From Uloborus plumipes (lineage: Eukaryota > Arthropoda > Arachnida > Araneae > Uloboridae), in the NCBI GenBank assembly GCA_038373865.1, contig JAXGGA010005874.1, positions 1-64,000 of the forward strand: a DNA stretch of 64,000 nt, read 5' to 3'. The notes below the pieces were generated by a model. It did no database searches, had not been told where the DNA came from, and was given only the letters and a program-made list of their open reading frames with translations. The position numbers and the translations under genes are program-made. Positions 1 to 10,488 of this stretch are shown here, one piece after another. Within the stretch, counting starts at the first letter, position 1, and each line of letters opens with the position of its first letter.

Positions 1-435
1 CTGGGGTGCCATATCATATCACGGACGATCTCAATTGCTACGAATTGTCGGTAGCCTGAACACCAACCGGGACATCAGTGAAGTTCTACAGCCCCAAACT
101 TCCTTCAAGGCTTGCCTGGCGCTGTATTTCAGCAGGATAATGCCCGCCCTTATGTCGCTAGCACATTTCAATCCTTCCTTGCGTCGCAGCAAGTACAACT
201 TCTTCCCTGCCCAGCGTATTCCCCAGATATATCGCCGATTGAACATGTGTGGGATTTCGTTGGTGGGTGGTTCATTCGTGATCCTCGTCCTGTTGCTTCT
301 GTAGACGAACTTTGGGTACGCATACAAACAGTATGGAATGCTATTGATCAGGCAGACATTAAAAATTTGTTTGACTCCATGCCACGTCACGTAGCAGCAC
401 TTATTGCAGCTCGTGCTGGCTACAAAAAATACTAG
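1..435 (+). pseudogene. Tc1-like DD34E transposase, C-terminal fragment
   Basis: This is the C-terminal catalytic half of a Tc1/mariner transposase, the enzyme that cuts and pastes its element at TA sites. The third frame from base 2 reads WGAISYHGRS and continues to about base 105; the reading then shifts to the frame of base 112, which carries QQDNARPYVA and SPDISPIEHVW. There are 34 residues between that Asp and the Glu, so the DD34E spacing is intact. The natural C-terminus (AALIAARAGYKKY) is present. The frameshift near 100-112 breaks it, so it is a pseudogene. The 5' part lies outside the window, and no terminal repeat could be assigned on the right. Confidence 0.85.
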
Positions 436-1199
436 TTTCAATATTTTTTAATTATTTGTTGGCTTTCTAAGTTTAATCATTTTTTTTTTTTTGTACCACT
501 ATCACTCAGCTGTGTATTAAATTTCATTCAATTATGACGATTCCTTCATGGTGTTGTAATTTTCACAAACATGAGTTTATATTTATCATCTTTATCTAAA
601 TTTGTAAGCGTCTACTATTGAAGACAAAATTCCATCAATTTTGGTCACATATCTATTGCGCATTTTGGACGATTAAAAAAGAACTATAAAGCGCCCCCTA
701 GCGGTAAAAGTTAAAATCCACTTAAAACACACAATGCAATAGAACTTTATTAGAAAAGGACATTAAATTCTATGATTTTTTTCGCAACGTACGCTATTAA
801 CCTTGTGAATATCGGAACAAAGAAGCACATAAAATATATTCAGAGGCCACCATTTCGAACGTCCGCCATTACTGAAATATTCGAAATCTCAGATGGCCGC
901 GTATCCAAAATGACTCGTAATTATACGTAGTATATGCACACCAAGTTATATGCTTCTATCATTAAAGGCACAATTCCACTTTTTTTGTCATATATCTGCT
1001 GCACTACATGAGCATTGCCATTTTAAAGCTACAGTAGGATCTTATCCCAGAAATAACAGTAAGATAGTAGTCTGTCATTGTTCAGAGACAACAATATACA
1101 TACCGATACAGTAAGGTTAAATTTTCTTTGTTTAAGAGGAATTAATGTTCAACACAAAACAAAAGCAAAAAGACTGAAAGAAATAATAAAAATATATTA
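436..1199. other. Intergenic or element remnant, no gene seen
   Basis: AT-rich sequence after the Tc1 stop codon with a T-run near 480-492. It may include the 3' flank and terminal repeat of the Tc1 element, but I could not find the partner repeat. No coding or RNA feature is supported. Confidence 0.4.
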
Positions 1200-1360
1200 C
1201 ACAAAATGAGACTGCTCATTTTCAATTTTTTGAACATCTCTTTATTGTTGCGGCCTGCCCAGTTGAAGAGGACAGCCACCTCATCCGTCATCAGACACTG
1301 CAAAATGTTCCTTGTAGTCGATTTGAGCTCACGACCACCTCGGTGAGCAAGATATCTCAC
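1200..1360 (-). CDS. DUF4806 gene, final domain exon
   Basis: After an acceptor ending TTTTTAAG, the exon reads VRYLAHRGGRELKSTTRNIL, QCLMTDEVAVLFNWAGRNNK and EMFKKLKMSSLIL. This matches the GG - ILxxLxTDExAxxFNWxGRxxKxxF pattern of DUF4806. The 3' border is uncertain: a donor at ATTTT/GTGTAA or a run-on to a stop about 55 bases further are both possible. Confidence 0.6.
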
Positions 1361-1475
1361 CTTAAAAATAAAAAGCAAATTTTGTTTCATGATACACAGG
1401 CTTACAGTTGAGTTTCGATAATTTGCAGTCCCGGCGGACTGGCTAAAAGCTTAGAGTAATTAATAGTTCTGAGTT

Positions 1476-2427
1476 ATAAGGGCGATTCTCTGTAAACTCG
1501 TCATTTTTCACACGAAATCTGTCCGGGCACGGTTTTTTGAAATGTTCGTGTAATTATAATACTATTGCTCAGAAAATGAATCTATTACTTTGGTTTGAAA
1601 GAGAGCCAATTGAAGTTTGTATTTTTTTGACAAATCATGATAGGGGGTAAGTCCCCCGCCTAGTATAACTAGGCAGGGGACTGTGCCAGGTGACCGTGTT
1701 TTTGCTCTTTGTTGCGTAATATCTGCAAAACTATTGGAACATAATTAGTTACGAGACTACCTATAAATTTAGGCACAAATCGTGGACATAATAACTAATA
1801 TGTTTTATAATTAAATTAATTGACATTAATAAAATCACATCCCAGAGGACTGTTTTCGCAACGACCCTGATGCATACTTTCATCACAAATGTGGCTCTCA
1901 AACTAAGCAAAGGAGCGTTTCAACACCGTTCTCGGTGATTTTGGCAAATTCAAACTGATTACTGTAAACTTCATGCCAAAAGTAATTTGCAAAAGTTATA
2001 GATATTTCGTATTACAGCTTTGAATTTGTTGCAGGGGACTGTTTGAAAAAACTCCGGACAGAATTTACATGACAATTTTAAGTTTTAAAAATACGTAATT
2101 ATACCTTATTTCATAAGAAAAATATAGCTTCATTATTCTATTTTTAGATATTAATTGCCAAATTTATGTAGTGTTAATAGGTTTTTAGAAATACTATCTT
2201 TAACAGTTCGACTACGGGATTGGGACAGCCAGGGGACTGTCCTTTTGGCGCTTAGATAATTTCTAGAAAAAAAATTTAAATAGTTATCGCTCCAAATGCA
2301 ATTGGGCCACAAAGTATTAATGCTTTACTTGCATTAAGTAAAGCAATAATTACTTGATTACACTTTATTATTTTTAAAATATTTGGTCCGGACAGCGAAT
2401 TACCAGTTTACAGAGAATCGCCCATAA
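1476..2427. mobile_element. Non-autonomous DNA element E1, copy A (1480-2423)
   Basis: A 944-bp element without coding capacity has terminal inverted repeats GGGCGATTCTCTGTAAACT at 1480 and their reverse complement ending at 2423. It is flanked by a 4-bp target duplication ATAA (1476-1479 and 2424-2427). Inside are four copies of CAGGGGACTGT-like motif (1674, 1843 as CAGAGGACTGT, 2032, 2230) and a hairpin around 1651-1681. Copy B lies at 19041-19981. The superfamily is unresolved: 4-bp duplications fit Sola-like and a few other groups. Confidence 0.85.
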
Positions 2428-3025
2428 GAAGTTCCCACAGCGTACATGAGTTTGGCTTTGGCACCCAATAAAAAAAAGAATATTAGAGTTATAAGGCTTT
2501 GAGTTATAGAGACTTGAATTATCATTCACTAATTTATAACTAACAAATAAGTAATTTACTGTTTACATAAGCAATAAGTTAAACAGAACCTCATTAAAAT
2601 AATTCCATGGGACCAGGGTTGGCAACATTTTAGACACTACGGTAAAAACCCTCGTTTAAACCACCCTATCAAAAACTTAATTTTAGTGGAATTGTATTTT
2701 GTAAGCAAATATAAAATGTAGAATAACATCTACTAAAAAATTGTACTAATTAAAAACTTGAAGTTAAAACAATTAGTACAATTGTTTAGTAGATGTCAAA
2801 AATGTATTTAAAATTATAAATCTGATTCTAATCTCTATTTTAATAAATTTAAACAACTGGATCATGTGTGTAGTAATACTTCTTCGATCATTTAAAGCCT
2901 GGAATCTAAATTAGAAACCTCTATCTGTCAACTTCATAGCACTCTTTTGAACCTTTTTCAGTAAATTCACATCTTTCTAAATATAAAGAGATCAAAAATA
3001 AAAAGCATATTCTACACAAGGTTTT
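2424..3025. other. Intronic sequence with a hairpin
   Basis: AT-rich. A CAGGGTTGGCAAC sequence at 2614 resembles the start of hAT-type MITEs. An inverted repeat at 2726-2796 (ACATCTACTAAA with its complement) could form a stem of about 24 bp with a loop of about 20 bases. No partner end was found, so no element is called. Confidence 0.3.
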
Positions 3026-3064
3026 ATTAAACTTCTGTTTGTTTGTTTGTTTGTTTGGGTTTTT

Positions 3065-3100
3065 TGGCGCAAGAGCCTTATTAGGCTATACTGTGCCAAG
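3065..3100 (-). promoter_or_regulatory. 3' terminal hairpin of LINE copy 1
   Basis: Just before the (CAAA)n tail, GGCACAGTATAGCC can pair with GGCTCTTGCGCC across a short A/T loop. The same structure is at the 3' ends of copies 2 (about 31498-31531) and 3 (about 40737-40770). By analogy with other LINEs it is a candidate reverse-transcriptase recognition element. Confidence 0.6.
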
Positions 3101-3357
3101 CAATAGTTTTATTTAAAAGATGAAGAGATGTTAGCGAAGATCATCTCAAATACAATGGACATAAAACTTTTAAAATTTTAAAAACAGTTCAGTGCAAGAC
3201 ACATACAAAGCTTAAAATTTCAAATGTTAAGACGAAAGCAAGAATTGTCGAGCGACAGATTAAAAACAGAAATGCATAACAAACAAGATAACATATAAAA
3301 CCAGAAACATTTAAACGAAACAAAGACGAAACCAACAAGATAACAGAGATAAAAACA

Positions 3358-6300
3358 CTATATTAGAGTAAAAAAACCAACGTCATGTAAAAAGGGAAAC
3401 AAATTAGGATGGGTTGTATCCCCAAGTAATTCCGTCAAAGACGGATAAAAATTATTAAAATATTTAAAACGAATATGTTTAAAATTTGGGCAGTTACATA
3501 AAATATGTAACACTGTCTGATTAACATTGCATGTGTTGCATAGTGGGGCTGGTTCATGACAAAGGAGGTATTTATGTGTGAATCTGGTATGGCCGATGCG
3601 AAGACGGGCTACTATTACTTGTTCCTTTCGCTTATTATTAAATGATTTAAAACCTTTTGTCGAGGGCTGGATGGCATGCAATTTATTTTGTGTTTCAGCG
3701 TCCCATTCATTCTGCCAATGTTTGTTAAGACTGTCTATAATACAGTTCTTGATGTCTTCAAAAGAAACAAGGTCTTCAGCATGGGCACTTGCAGCCTTGG
3801 CAGCTGTGTCGGCTGCATCATTCCCAGCAATACCTACATGACCAGGGATCCAACAAAATATTATTTTAAAATTTTTCTCTTTTAGACTGTGATATAGTTT
3901 GAAACATTGAAGAACTAAAGGATGGCTATTGCTGCTGCAGTTTATGATGGCATCTATTGAACTTTTTGAGTCACTGTATATTATCCAGTTTTTATTGTAT
4001 GATTGGGTTATTGTTTGTAACGACGTGACTATAGCTTTAATTTCTGAAGTGAAGACTGAGCATGCAGTGTTTAGTTGTTGTGAAATGATTTGTCCATTAA
4101 TTATTGCGGCAGAGCCAACGTGATCGTTAGACTTTGATCCGTCTGTGAAAATTTCATTATACTGAGAATACTTTTCTTTTACATTATAGTAGAGTTGTTG
4201 AAAAACTGAATCGGCTGTGGTGTCTTTTTTAAATTTATCAAACTCATGGAGAACAGAAATATTACATTCGCTCCATGGTTCAATAAGTTCTGGAGTATTG
4301 TATGTATCAAAATCCGGAATATGCAGTAAATTAAGCGCCTGTCTCATTCGGATTCCAAACGTTGGGATAACCGAAGGACGACGTAGAAATAAATCGGTAT
4401 TTGATGGGTGAAAAATATATAAGTGCAAGGGATGGCTTGTGTTCTGCTTGATTTTGAAATAAAAATTAAGAGAAAGTTTCAGTCTTCTATTGCTAAGTGA
4501 AGGTTCGTGTGCTAATATATATAGACTATTAACAGGTGAGGTTCGAAAGGCACCTGTGCAAATGCGCAACGCCTGGTTATGTATAGGATCCAGAGATTTA
4601 AGATAGCTTTTTGCTGCAGAGCCATAAACTTGGCAACCGTAATCAAGTTTTGAACGTATTAGAGCCCTGTAAATACGTAACATGGACTCTGTATGGGCAC
4701 CCCAAGAAGTGTTAGCTAAGACCCTGAGAATGTTTAATTTTAATGTGCAATTCTTTTTTAAATCCTGTATATGCTGCAAAAATTTGAATCTATTATCAAG
4801 AGTCAGGCCAAGGAACTTTCCTTGATCTTGAACAGATATCGGTTGGTTATTGAGCAGTAAGTTTGGGTCAAGATGAAGCCCTCTCTTACGGCAGAAATGT
4901 ATGCAAAAGGTTTTTTGAGCGGAGAAAGAAAAGCCATTTTCCTCCGCCCATTGAGAGATTTTATTAATAGCTATTTGAAGCTGTCTTTCAATGATACTCA
5001 TGTTCGTCGACGAGAAAGAGATTTGAAAATCATCTACAAACATAGTACCTTTGACAGCGGGGGGCAATTGTTCGATTAAGCTATTGATAGCAATTACAAA
5101 AAGAGTTACGCTCAGCACACTTCCCTGGGGTACACCTTCTTCTTGGATGAAGGTATCAGACAGAATAGACTTGACGCGTACACGAAAAGTTCGGTATTTG
5201 AGAAAATTGGAGATAAAGATGGGTAGGTTACCTCGCAACCCATACTCGTGAAGAGTTTTGAGGATCCCATATCTCCAAGTACGGTCATATGCCTTTTCAA
5301 TGTCAAAAAATACGCTCACAAGATGTTTACGTCTAAGAAATGCCTCTCTGATTGACGTTTCAAGAAGCAGCAAATTGTCTATAGTGCTCCTGCCGCGCCT
5401 GAATCCACTTTGGAATGAGGATAGTAGGTGATTTGACTCCAGAAAGAAAATTAGTCGGGCGTTAACCATACGCTCCATCAGTTTACATAAACAACTGGTA
5501 AGGGCTATTGGTCTATAACTTTCAGGTTGATTGGGTGGTTTCTTTGGTTTCAGTAAGGGTATTATTGTTGCTTGAGTCCAGATTTTCGGAAAACGTTGCT
5601 CAGTCCAAATTCTATTGAAGAGTTGTAGTATATATTCTAAAGAGGGTTTACTTAGATTTTTCAGCATAATATTATGTATCTCATCAGGACCAGGTGAAGT
5701 ATTGCGGGTTTTTTGCAAAGCTATAAGAAGTTCTTTAAAAGTAAAATCGGTATTATATGAATCTAAAATGTTTGAATTAAAATTAAGGATTTTTCTTTCC
5801 TTAAGTGATTTGAGAGCTAAAAACTTTGAACCATACTTGTCTGCTCTGGAGACTTCTGACAAGTGTGTCCCCAAGCAGTCAGCCACCTCTTTAATGTCAG
5901 ATATTGTTTGACCATTTTTCTCAAGTATGGGAGCACAAGATGTTTGATAACTGCCAACGATTTTTTTAATTTTGCCCCAAACGGTTTTGGATGGGGTGGA
6001 CGTCGTTATTGTGCTGACATATGTTTGCCACGAGTCCCGTTGGCTTTTTCGCCGAATCCTCCGAGCTTCAGCACGAGCTCGTTTGAGTGATACAAGATTT
6101 TGTGTGGTCGGATATCGACGAAATGTGTTCCATGCTTTTTTCTGTTTTTTATAGGCTGTCTGACAATCGGAGTTCCACCAAGGCTTCGGAAATTTAATCC
6201 TCCTCTTGGTGGTTCTTGGTATAGCAGCTTTCGCTGCATTCAATATAATGTCGGTTACTCGGCTTACTGCTACATCGATGTCAGAATCATTCACAACTTC

Positions 6301-7092
6301 CGATGTTATTTCTGCCAACTGGGTAAATGCTGCCCAATCAGCTCGATCAAGGCGATAACGGGCTTGCTGCTGCTCATTGTAGCTGCAGCGTCCAGTAAAT
6401 GTTAACTTGATCGGGGAGTGGCCACTGGTGTAGAGACCACCTTCCACCTCGAAATCCCAGTGTGGCAGAAGCGAAGGTGAGCATATTGACAAATCGATGG
6501 CATGGTAAGTCTGCGTTGGAAGATGGAAATAAGTATTTTCACCATTATTAAGAACACAAAGATCATTGTCACAGATAAAGTTTTCAATAATCAACCCTCT
6601 ACTATTGGAGTTTGGACTACCCCAGAGGGGATTATGGCCATTGAAATCCCCCAAGATGACAAAAGGGGGAGGGAGTTGATCGATCAGTGTCTGCAATTCC
6701 ACGCTTCTCAAGTCATAAGAAGGTGGAATATATATAGAACAAACTGTTAGCAACGAGTGAAGGTGAACACGCGCAGCTACTGCTTGGAGGGACGTGTTGA
6801 TATTGAGCTGGCTAGATGCGTAATCAGTGGAGATTAGCATCGCCACTCCTCCACAACGACGGTCTCCTGTCAAGCAGTCTTTGCGGTACATTTCAAAACC
6901 TTTCAACCTCGGTCTATCAGTAGGTGACAAGAATGTCTCTTGCAGACAGAAAATGGCCGGTTGGTGATATTCAACAAGATCTTTGACGTCCGTGACATTA
7001 CGCGAGTAACTCTGACAATTCCAAGAAAGAATGCTCAGGGCCATGAAGAGAAAAAAAGGGAAAAACGGCCAAAAGAAAGAAAGGCGGCTCAT
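3358..7092 (-). CDS. LINE copy 1 ORF2: APE endonuclease - RT - RNase H polyprotein
   Basis: It nicks target DNA and copies the element RNA into the genome. Counting from the upstream frame opening at 7113, the endonuclease spans about residues 22-240 (LQET near 59, GDFNGH near 155, SGHSP near 229). The RT spans about 480-740: motif A FFDIEKAYD, motif B GVPQGSVLS, motif C FVDDF. RNase H spans about 985-1105 (TDGSK, SEIKA, SDSKS, NDAAD), and a Cys/His knuckle lies near 1185-1212. I chose the ATG at 7092 because it overlaps the ORF1 stop as ATGA; a later Met before ALSILSWNC is also possible. No internal stop is present. Confidence 0.93.
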   Translation of the reverse strand: MSRLSFFWPFFPFFLFMALSILSWNCQSYSRNVTDVKDLVEYHQPAIFCLQETFLSPTDRPRLKGFEMYRKDCLTGDRRCGGVAMLISTDYASSQLNINTSLQAVAARVHLHSLLTVCSIYIPPSYDLRSVELQTLIDQLPPPFVILGDFNGHNPLWGSPNSNSRGLIIENFICDNDLCVLNNGENTYFHLPTQTYHAIDLSICSPSLLPHWDFEVEGGLYTSGHSPIKLTFTGRCSYNEQQQARYRLDRADWAAFTQLAEITSEVVNDSDIDVAVSRVTDIILNAAKAAIPRTTKRRIKFPKPWWNSDCQTAYKKQKKAWNTFRRYPTTQNLVSLKRARAEARRIRRKSQRDSWQTYVSTITTSTPSKTVWGKIKKIVGSYQTSCAPILEKNGQTISDIKEVADCLGTHLSEVSRADKYGSKFLALKSLKERKILNFNSNILDSYNTDFTFKELLIALQKTRNTSPGPDEIHNIMLKNLSKPSLEYILQLFNRIWTEQRFPKIWTQATIIPLLKPKKPPNQPESYRPIALTSCLCKLMERMVNARLIFFLESNHLLSSFQSGFRRGRSTIDNLLLLETSIREAFLRRKHLVSVFFDIEKAYDRTWRYGILKTLHEYGLRGNLPIFISNFLKYRTFRVRVKSILSDTFIQEEGVPQGSVLSVTLFVIAINSLIEQLPPAVKGTMFVDDFQISFSSTNMSIIERQLQIAINKISQWAEENGFSFSAQKTFCIHFCRKRGLHLDPNLLLNNQPISVQDQGKFLGLTLDNRFKFLQHIQDLKKNCTLKLNILRVLANTSWGAHTESMLRIYRALIRSKLDYGCQVYGSAAKSYLKSLDPIHNQALRICTGAFRTSPVNSLYILAHEPSLSNRRLKLSLNFYFKIKQNTSHPLHLYIFHPSNTDLFLRRPSVIPTFGIRMRQALNLLHIPDFDTYNTPELIEPWSECNISVLHEFDKFKKDTTADSVFQQLYYNVKEKYSQYNEIFTDGSKSNDHVGSAAIINGQIISQQLNTACSVFTSEIKAIVTSLQTITQSYNKNWIIYSDSKSSIDAIINCSSNSHPLVLQCFKLYHSLKEKNFKIIFCWIPGHVGIAGNDAADTAAKAASAHAEDLVSFEDIKNCIIDSLNKHWQNEWDAETQNKLHAIQPSTKGFKSFNNKRKEQVIVARLRIGHTRFTHKYLLCHEPAPLCNTCNVNQTVLHILCNCPNFKHIRFKYFNNFYPSLTELLGDTTHPNLFPFLHDVGFFTLI

Positions 7093-8504
7093 GAGGCAGG
7101 GACGTCCGTCCATCCCTCATCTTCGGATGGCGGCAGCTCTTGAAACTCTACATCATCGACATCCTCATGGGGGGAAACAACTTCCTTATGATAAGATTTA
7201 GTAAGAATTGTTTTCTTGCTAGGTAGCAAGAAGTCCTCTTTTTTAAAATTATAATAATTGGGAGGCCTCTGTTTAGAGGTAGCTCCGATTTTAGCACGTG
7301 CTTTTATGATTTTCTTTTTTTCAGTACATTTTTTCGAATTTTGTGCATTTGGTTTATTTGTAAGAAGAGATTCAACAGTCTTTACTTGTTCTGTTTGTGT
7401 TTTATTTTCATTTACTTTGTTCGGGGGAGATTTTGAACTGCTGGATTTTTTATTCGGAGGTTTGTAAGTTTGGTCAAAATTAGTTTGTGTATGTGCCTCT
7501 GTTTGTGTGCTGGAACATTTGTAAACCTTTCTTACTGCAGCAGCATAAGATATTCCTGTTGTAGGTGTACGAGAATCAACAATTTTTCGTGCTTCAGGAT
7601 AAGATATATTTTGAGTCGTTTTTATGATTTGGATTTCTTTCTCAAGAAGCCATTTAGAGCATTTTTTGGAGTAAGATGGATGATCTCCCTTGCAGTTTAC
7701 ACATTTGTGCTCTTTGGTACAGCCATCACTGTCATGGCCGGGTTCAGCACATTTGGCACATGTGTTAACTCCACGGCACACGGTCTTAGAATGCCCAAAT
7801 CTTTGACACTTGAAACATCGAAGTGGATTTGGTATATAGGGCCGTACTGGGCAAGAGAGGTAGCCAGCTTTGACGCGTGGTGGGAGGTTAGGAGTCCTAA
7901 ACGTTAAGATGACGTGTTTAGTAGGTAGTATTTCTCCATTGCGTCGGATGGTAATTCTTTTAACTCCACTCACGTGCTGGTCTTTCATCTCCTCTAAGAT
8001 TTCTGTCTCTTGAGTGTAGAGGAGATCAGGCTCCGAAATGATTCCCCGAGAAAAGTTTAAGGTGGAATGTTCGGTAACAGTGACGAGATATGAGCCTATT
8101 TGCTTCATAGAAAACAAAGGTTTAATTTGGCTTTGATTTTTGATTTCAAGGAGAAGTTCGCCACTGCGTAATTTTTTTACTGATTCAAATTCTCCTATTT
8201 GATGTACTAGTGCTTTGTTGATTATGAATGGTGACACTTTAGTGAGATTTAGGTTTGGGTCAGATCGTTTAATAATAAAGAATTTTGCTGTACTGCTCGA
8301 TATCAATTGTCGCTCCCCACAAGGGGGAGAAGGGTTTTTAATTTCAGAATCCACAATTGGACCGGAGAACTGGGGGGAAAAAGTGGGGTCGAGCCCCTGC
8401 GTAGCCCCCCTACACAGGGGTAAGGCTAGATACGACAGGGTTCGCCAGCTAGCCCTGAAGCCTCCCGTATGAGATACCGCTTTGCCCCGGTACCACGCAG
8501 CCAT
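7089..8504 (-). CDS. LINE copy 1 ORF1: gag-like protein with three zinc knuckles
   Basis: ORF1 proteins of this class bind the element RNA and escort it to target DNA. The start at 8504 (MAAWYRG, context CCGATGG) is preferred to the longer frame beginning at 8636, since the upstream part is leader sequence. The central part (PFIINKAL to VKAGYLSCPV) looks RRM-like by its alternating pattern. Three knuckles follow: CFKCQRFGHSKTVC, CAKCAEPGHDSDGC and CVNCKGDHPSYSKKC. The C-terminal third is Lys/Ser/Thr rich and ends in an acidic ELPPSEDEGW motif. The stop overlaps the ORF2 start. Confidence 0.9.
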   Translation of the reverse strand: MAAWYRGKAVSHTGGFRASWRTLSYLALPLCRGATQGLDPTFSPQFSGPIVDSEIKNPSPPCGERQLISSSTAKFFIIKRSDPNLNLTKVSPFIINKALVHQIGEFESVKKLRSGELLLEIKNQSQIKPLFSMKQIGSYLVTVTEHSTLNFSRGIISEPDLLYTQETEILEEMKDQHVSGVKRITIRRNGEILPTKHVILTFRTPNLPPRVKAGYLSCPVRPYIPNPLRCFKCQRFGHSKTVCRGVNTCAKCAEPGHDSDGCTKEHKCVNCKGDHPSYSKKCSKWLLEKEIQIIKTTQNISYPEARKIVDSRTPTTGISYAAAVRKVYKCSSTQTEAHTQTNFDQTYKPPNKKSSSSKSPPNKVNENKTQTEQVKTVESLLTNKPNAQNSKKCTEKKKIIKARAKIGATSKQRPPNYYNFKKEDFLLPSKKTILTKSYHKEVVSPHEDVDDVEFQELPPSEDEGWTDVPAS

Positions 8505-8761
8505 CGGCACGGTTGACACACCTTGGCTTGGGTTTTTGTTCCGAAATTTGGTAAGTGTGATGAGGGAAGGAAGGAGAAACAAATCCCTTCCCGCCGATAT
8601 TCTGTTTGAGCAACTGGGGGTCACGACTCCGCCCAAGAGCTCGCCCCGAACTCACCACACCGCAAGCCCCCCCATTAAACTTCTGTACAAATATAAAAGA
8701 ACTTTAAAAGTTTGTGAATTGGATTGATTGATAAAACCAAGAATTCTGATGGCTTTGCTAC

Positions 8762-8833
8762 CTTTGAAATTGCACTGTTGACTATTCATTGAATCCTGAC
8801 TGAGTAGGATATCCAGATCAACTTCTTTCTCCA
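8762..8833 (-). CDS. DUF4806 gene, optional exon 6 (72 nt, phase 1-1)
   Basis: Acceptor TTGCCTACTTAAG and donor CAAAG/GTAGC. It continues the open frame with EKEVDLDILLSQDSMNSQQC. It would lie inside the DUF4806 domain where family members usually have no insert, so it may be alternative or not used. Confidence 0.4.
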
Positions 8834-8984
8834 CTTAAGTAGGCAAAGAAGTGAAAGGCATGCAAATTAAGTATGCACTTATATCTCAAAACTTGTCATC
8901 TCAAAATAAATTACAAAATTTTTATGCTAACTAAAAGTAGTTTCATGCATAACATTTGCAAGCTAAAAAACGTTAAAGAAATAC

Positions 8985-9092
8985 CCATAGCTTTAAAAAA
9001 TATCTCTTCTGCATGAAGAGAATTATCAAACTCTTTCAGAGATGAAAAGGACTGTGCAGGCAAGTTTGGAAAAGTGTCCAAATTTTTCACAT
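8985..9092 (-). CDS. DUF4806 gene exon 5, start of the conserved domain
   Basis: Acceptor GGCAATTTCAG and donor ATGG/GTATTT. The exon reads VKNLDTFPNLPAQSFSSLKE and then FDNSLHAEEIFFKAM, the FP-LP plus helix that opens DUF4806 domains. Joining straight to the 1360 exon would complete a typical domain (FFKAM then VRYLAHRGG) but leaves the frame off by one base. Confidence 0.6.
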
Positions 9093-9528
9093 CTGAAATT
9101 GCCGAAAAGAAATTTTAAAAAAAAGTTAGTTAAGTGTACTACAGGTTCTTTTATAAGATGTTGCACATGGCTTAGAGCAACATCCACTGCCATAAATTAC
9201 TTCACAGAATCATTAAAATTTTAAACCATTACTAAAGATAGTTCTAAACAGTTATTACAGTTCTCATTTTTATGTAGCAGTATATTTTACATTTTTAAAA
9301 TATGCTCTTGGCAACATGCAGCCTATCTATTTAATAACATTTTTATATTCAGCTACATATATGTTTGATTCATTAAAATGACACCTATACTAGGCGTCAT
9401 CGTGATACCTGGGTTTAAAGTCTTACTTTGAATGCTGCTGTGTAAAGCATAACATTATTAAGGTAAGCAGGATCCATTTAACAAATAACAAAGTAAAATA
9501 TAACAAATTACTTTTATAACAAACTTAC

Positions 9529-9621
9529 TGGTTGGTTCATCTGTAACTATCTTAACAGAATTGTTCTTTGGAGTTAGGCTCAAGGAGCTTTCTGGCCTAG
9601 CATGCGAATAGCGAATCCTTG
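9529..9621 (-). CDS. DUF4806 gene exon 4 (93 nt, phase 1-1)
   Basis: Acceptor CTAAGTAG and donor ACCA/GTAAGT. The exon reads RIRYSHARPESSLSLTPKNN and then SVKIVTDEPTS. It shares a Ser-rich PESSLSL core with the preceding exon. Confidence 0.6.
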
Positions 9622-9769
9622 CTACTTAGAAGCAAAATATGTCATTAAAAACTGGAAGTCATTAGAGTTCTTATATTCGAGGATACAAAGCATGACTTAA
9701 TTGAGGTAAGCAGGATTGGTTAAACAAATAACAGAATAAATTCTTTATAAAGACTTTTAAAGCACTTAC

Positions 9770-9868
9770 AATTTGCTTCATGTTGAGTAATTATCACAGG
9801 ATTATCCACTACTGAGTACAAACTCAATGAGCTGTCTGACCTCGATTGTGAGTTAAAATAACTGCAAT
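9770..9868 (-). CDS. DUF4806 gene exon 3 (99 nt, phase 1-1)
   Basis: Acceptor CTATGCAG and donor AATT/GTAAGT. The frame is open (CSYFNSQSRSDSSLSLYSVV, then DNPVIITQHEAN). The core SRSDSSLSL resembles ARPESSLSL in the next exon, which suggests an internal exon duplication. Confidence 0.6.
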
Positions 9869-10194
9869 CTGCATAGAACCAAAATGTATCATATATAGAA
9901 TAAGAATAAGCTCTAATATGAGAGAAATGTATTTTATATAGATATAAAGTACAAATAAAAAGTCAAAACTAGTACCACAAGAAACTACTTTAATGATGAG
10001 CGTTTGATATTTCGAGAAAAATTCACAACAGTTTTTATAAAATCTAAGGAAAACATAAAATACCATATTTCTTACGTTATATTTTTCTGATAGGCCAAAA
10101 TTTGGTAGGTCAATGAGAGACAGAGAGAGAGACAGAAAATCCTTTCAAGTAAAAAAAGCAAAACAAAACAAAAAAAAAAAAACTAATAACTTAC

Positions 10195-10257
10195 CAGTGG
10201 GCTGAATAACTTGGCTAGGAACATTACTTGCTGCGTGAATTATTGAAGGACTAAAAC
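10195..10257 (-). CDS. DUF4806 gene exon 2 (63 nt, phase 1-1)
   Basis: Acceptor is a long T-run plus ACAG and donor is CTG/GTAAGT. The exon is open and reads FSPSIIHAASNVPSQVIQPT. It joins in frame with the exons on either side. Confidence 0.6.
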
Positions 10258-10488
10258 CTGTAAAAAAAAAAAACAAAAAAATGGTGTTTAAAATATTAAT
10301 AGTAAAAGATAAATATAAAGAAGTGTACTAATTAAGTTACAATTGAAGCTTAAAATTAAGCTTTGAAAACTTTTAAACCAAAATATGAAGATATGACTGT
10401 TTTAGTGAAGCCACTTGTTGAAAATTTTCTAATGTTTCCTTCTTTATTTTTTAATTAAAAAACATGCAATTATGAATGATTAACCTAC

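Larger units (their letters stand above)
3026..8686 (-). mobile_element. LINE copy 1, full length (3039-8673), I/jockey-like with RNase H
   Basis: A 5.6-kb non-LTR retrotransposon on the minus strand. Its 13-bp target duplication ATTAAACTTCTGT is exact on both sides (3026-3038 and 8674-8686). It has a GC-rich 5' leader, ORF1 (CCHC gag-like), ORF2 (endonuclease, reverse transcriptase, RNase H), a 3' hairpin ending in GGCTCTTGCGCC and a (CAAA)n tail. Both ORFs are open, so it is a candidate for a recently active copy. The 5' C/G-rich start is slightly shorter than in copies 2 and 3, which add a GTTGTCCGTTTACC stretch. Confidence 0.93.

Noticed and set aside
3578..6750. Plus-strand frames opposite LINE copy 1 ORF2
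   Set aside because: They are antisense shadows of the ORF2 coding region; the same holds for minus-strand frames opposite copies 2 and 3.
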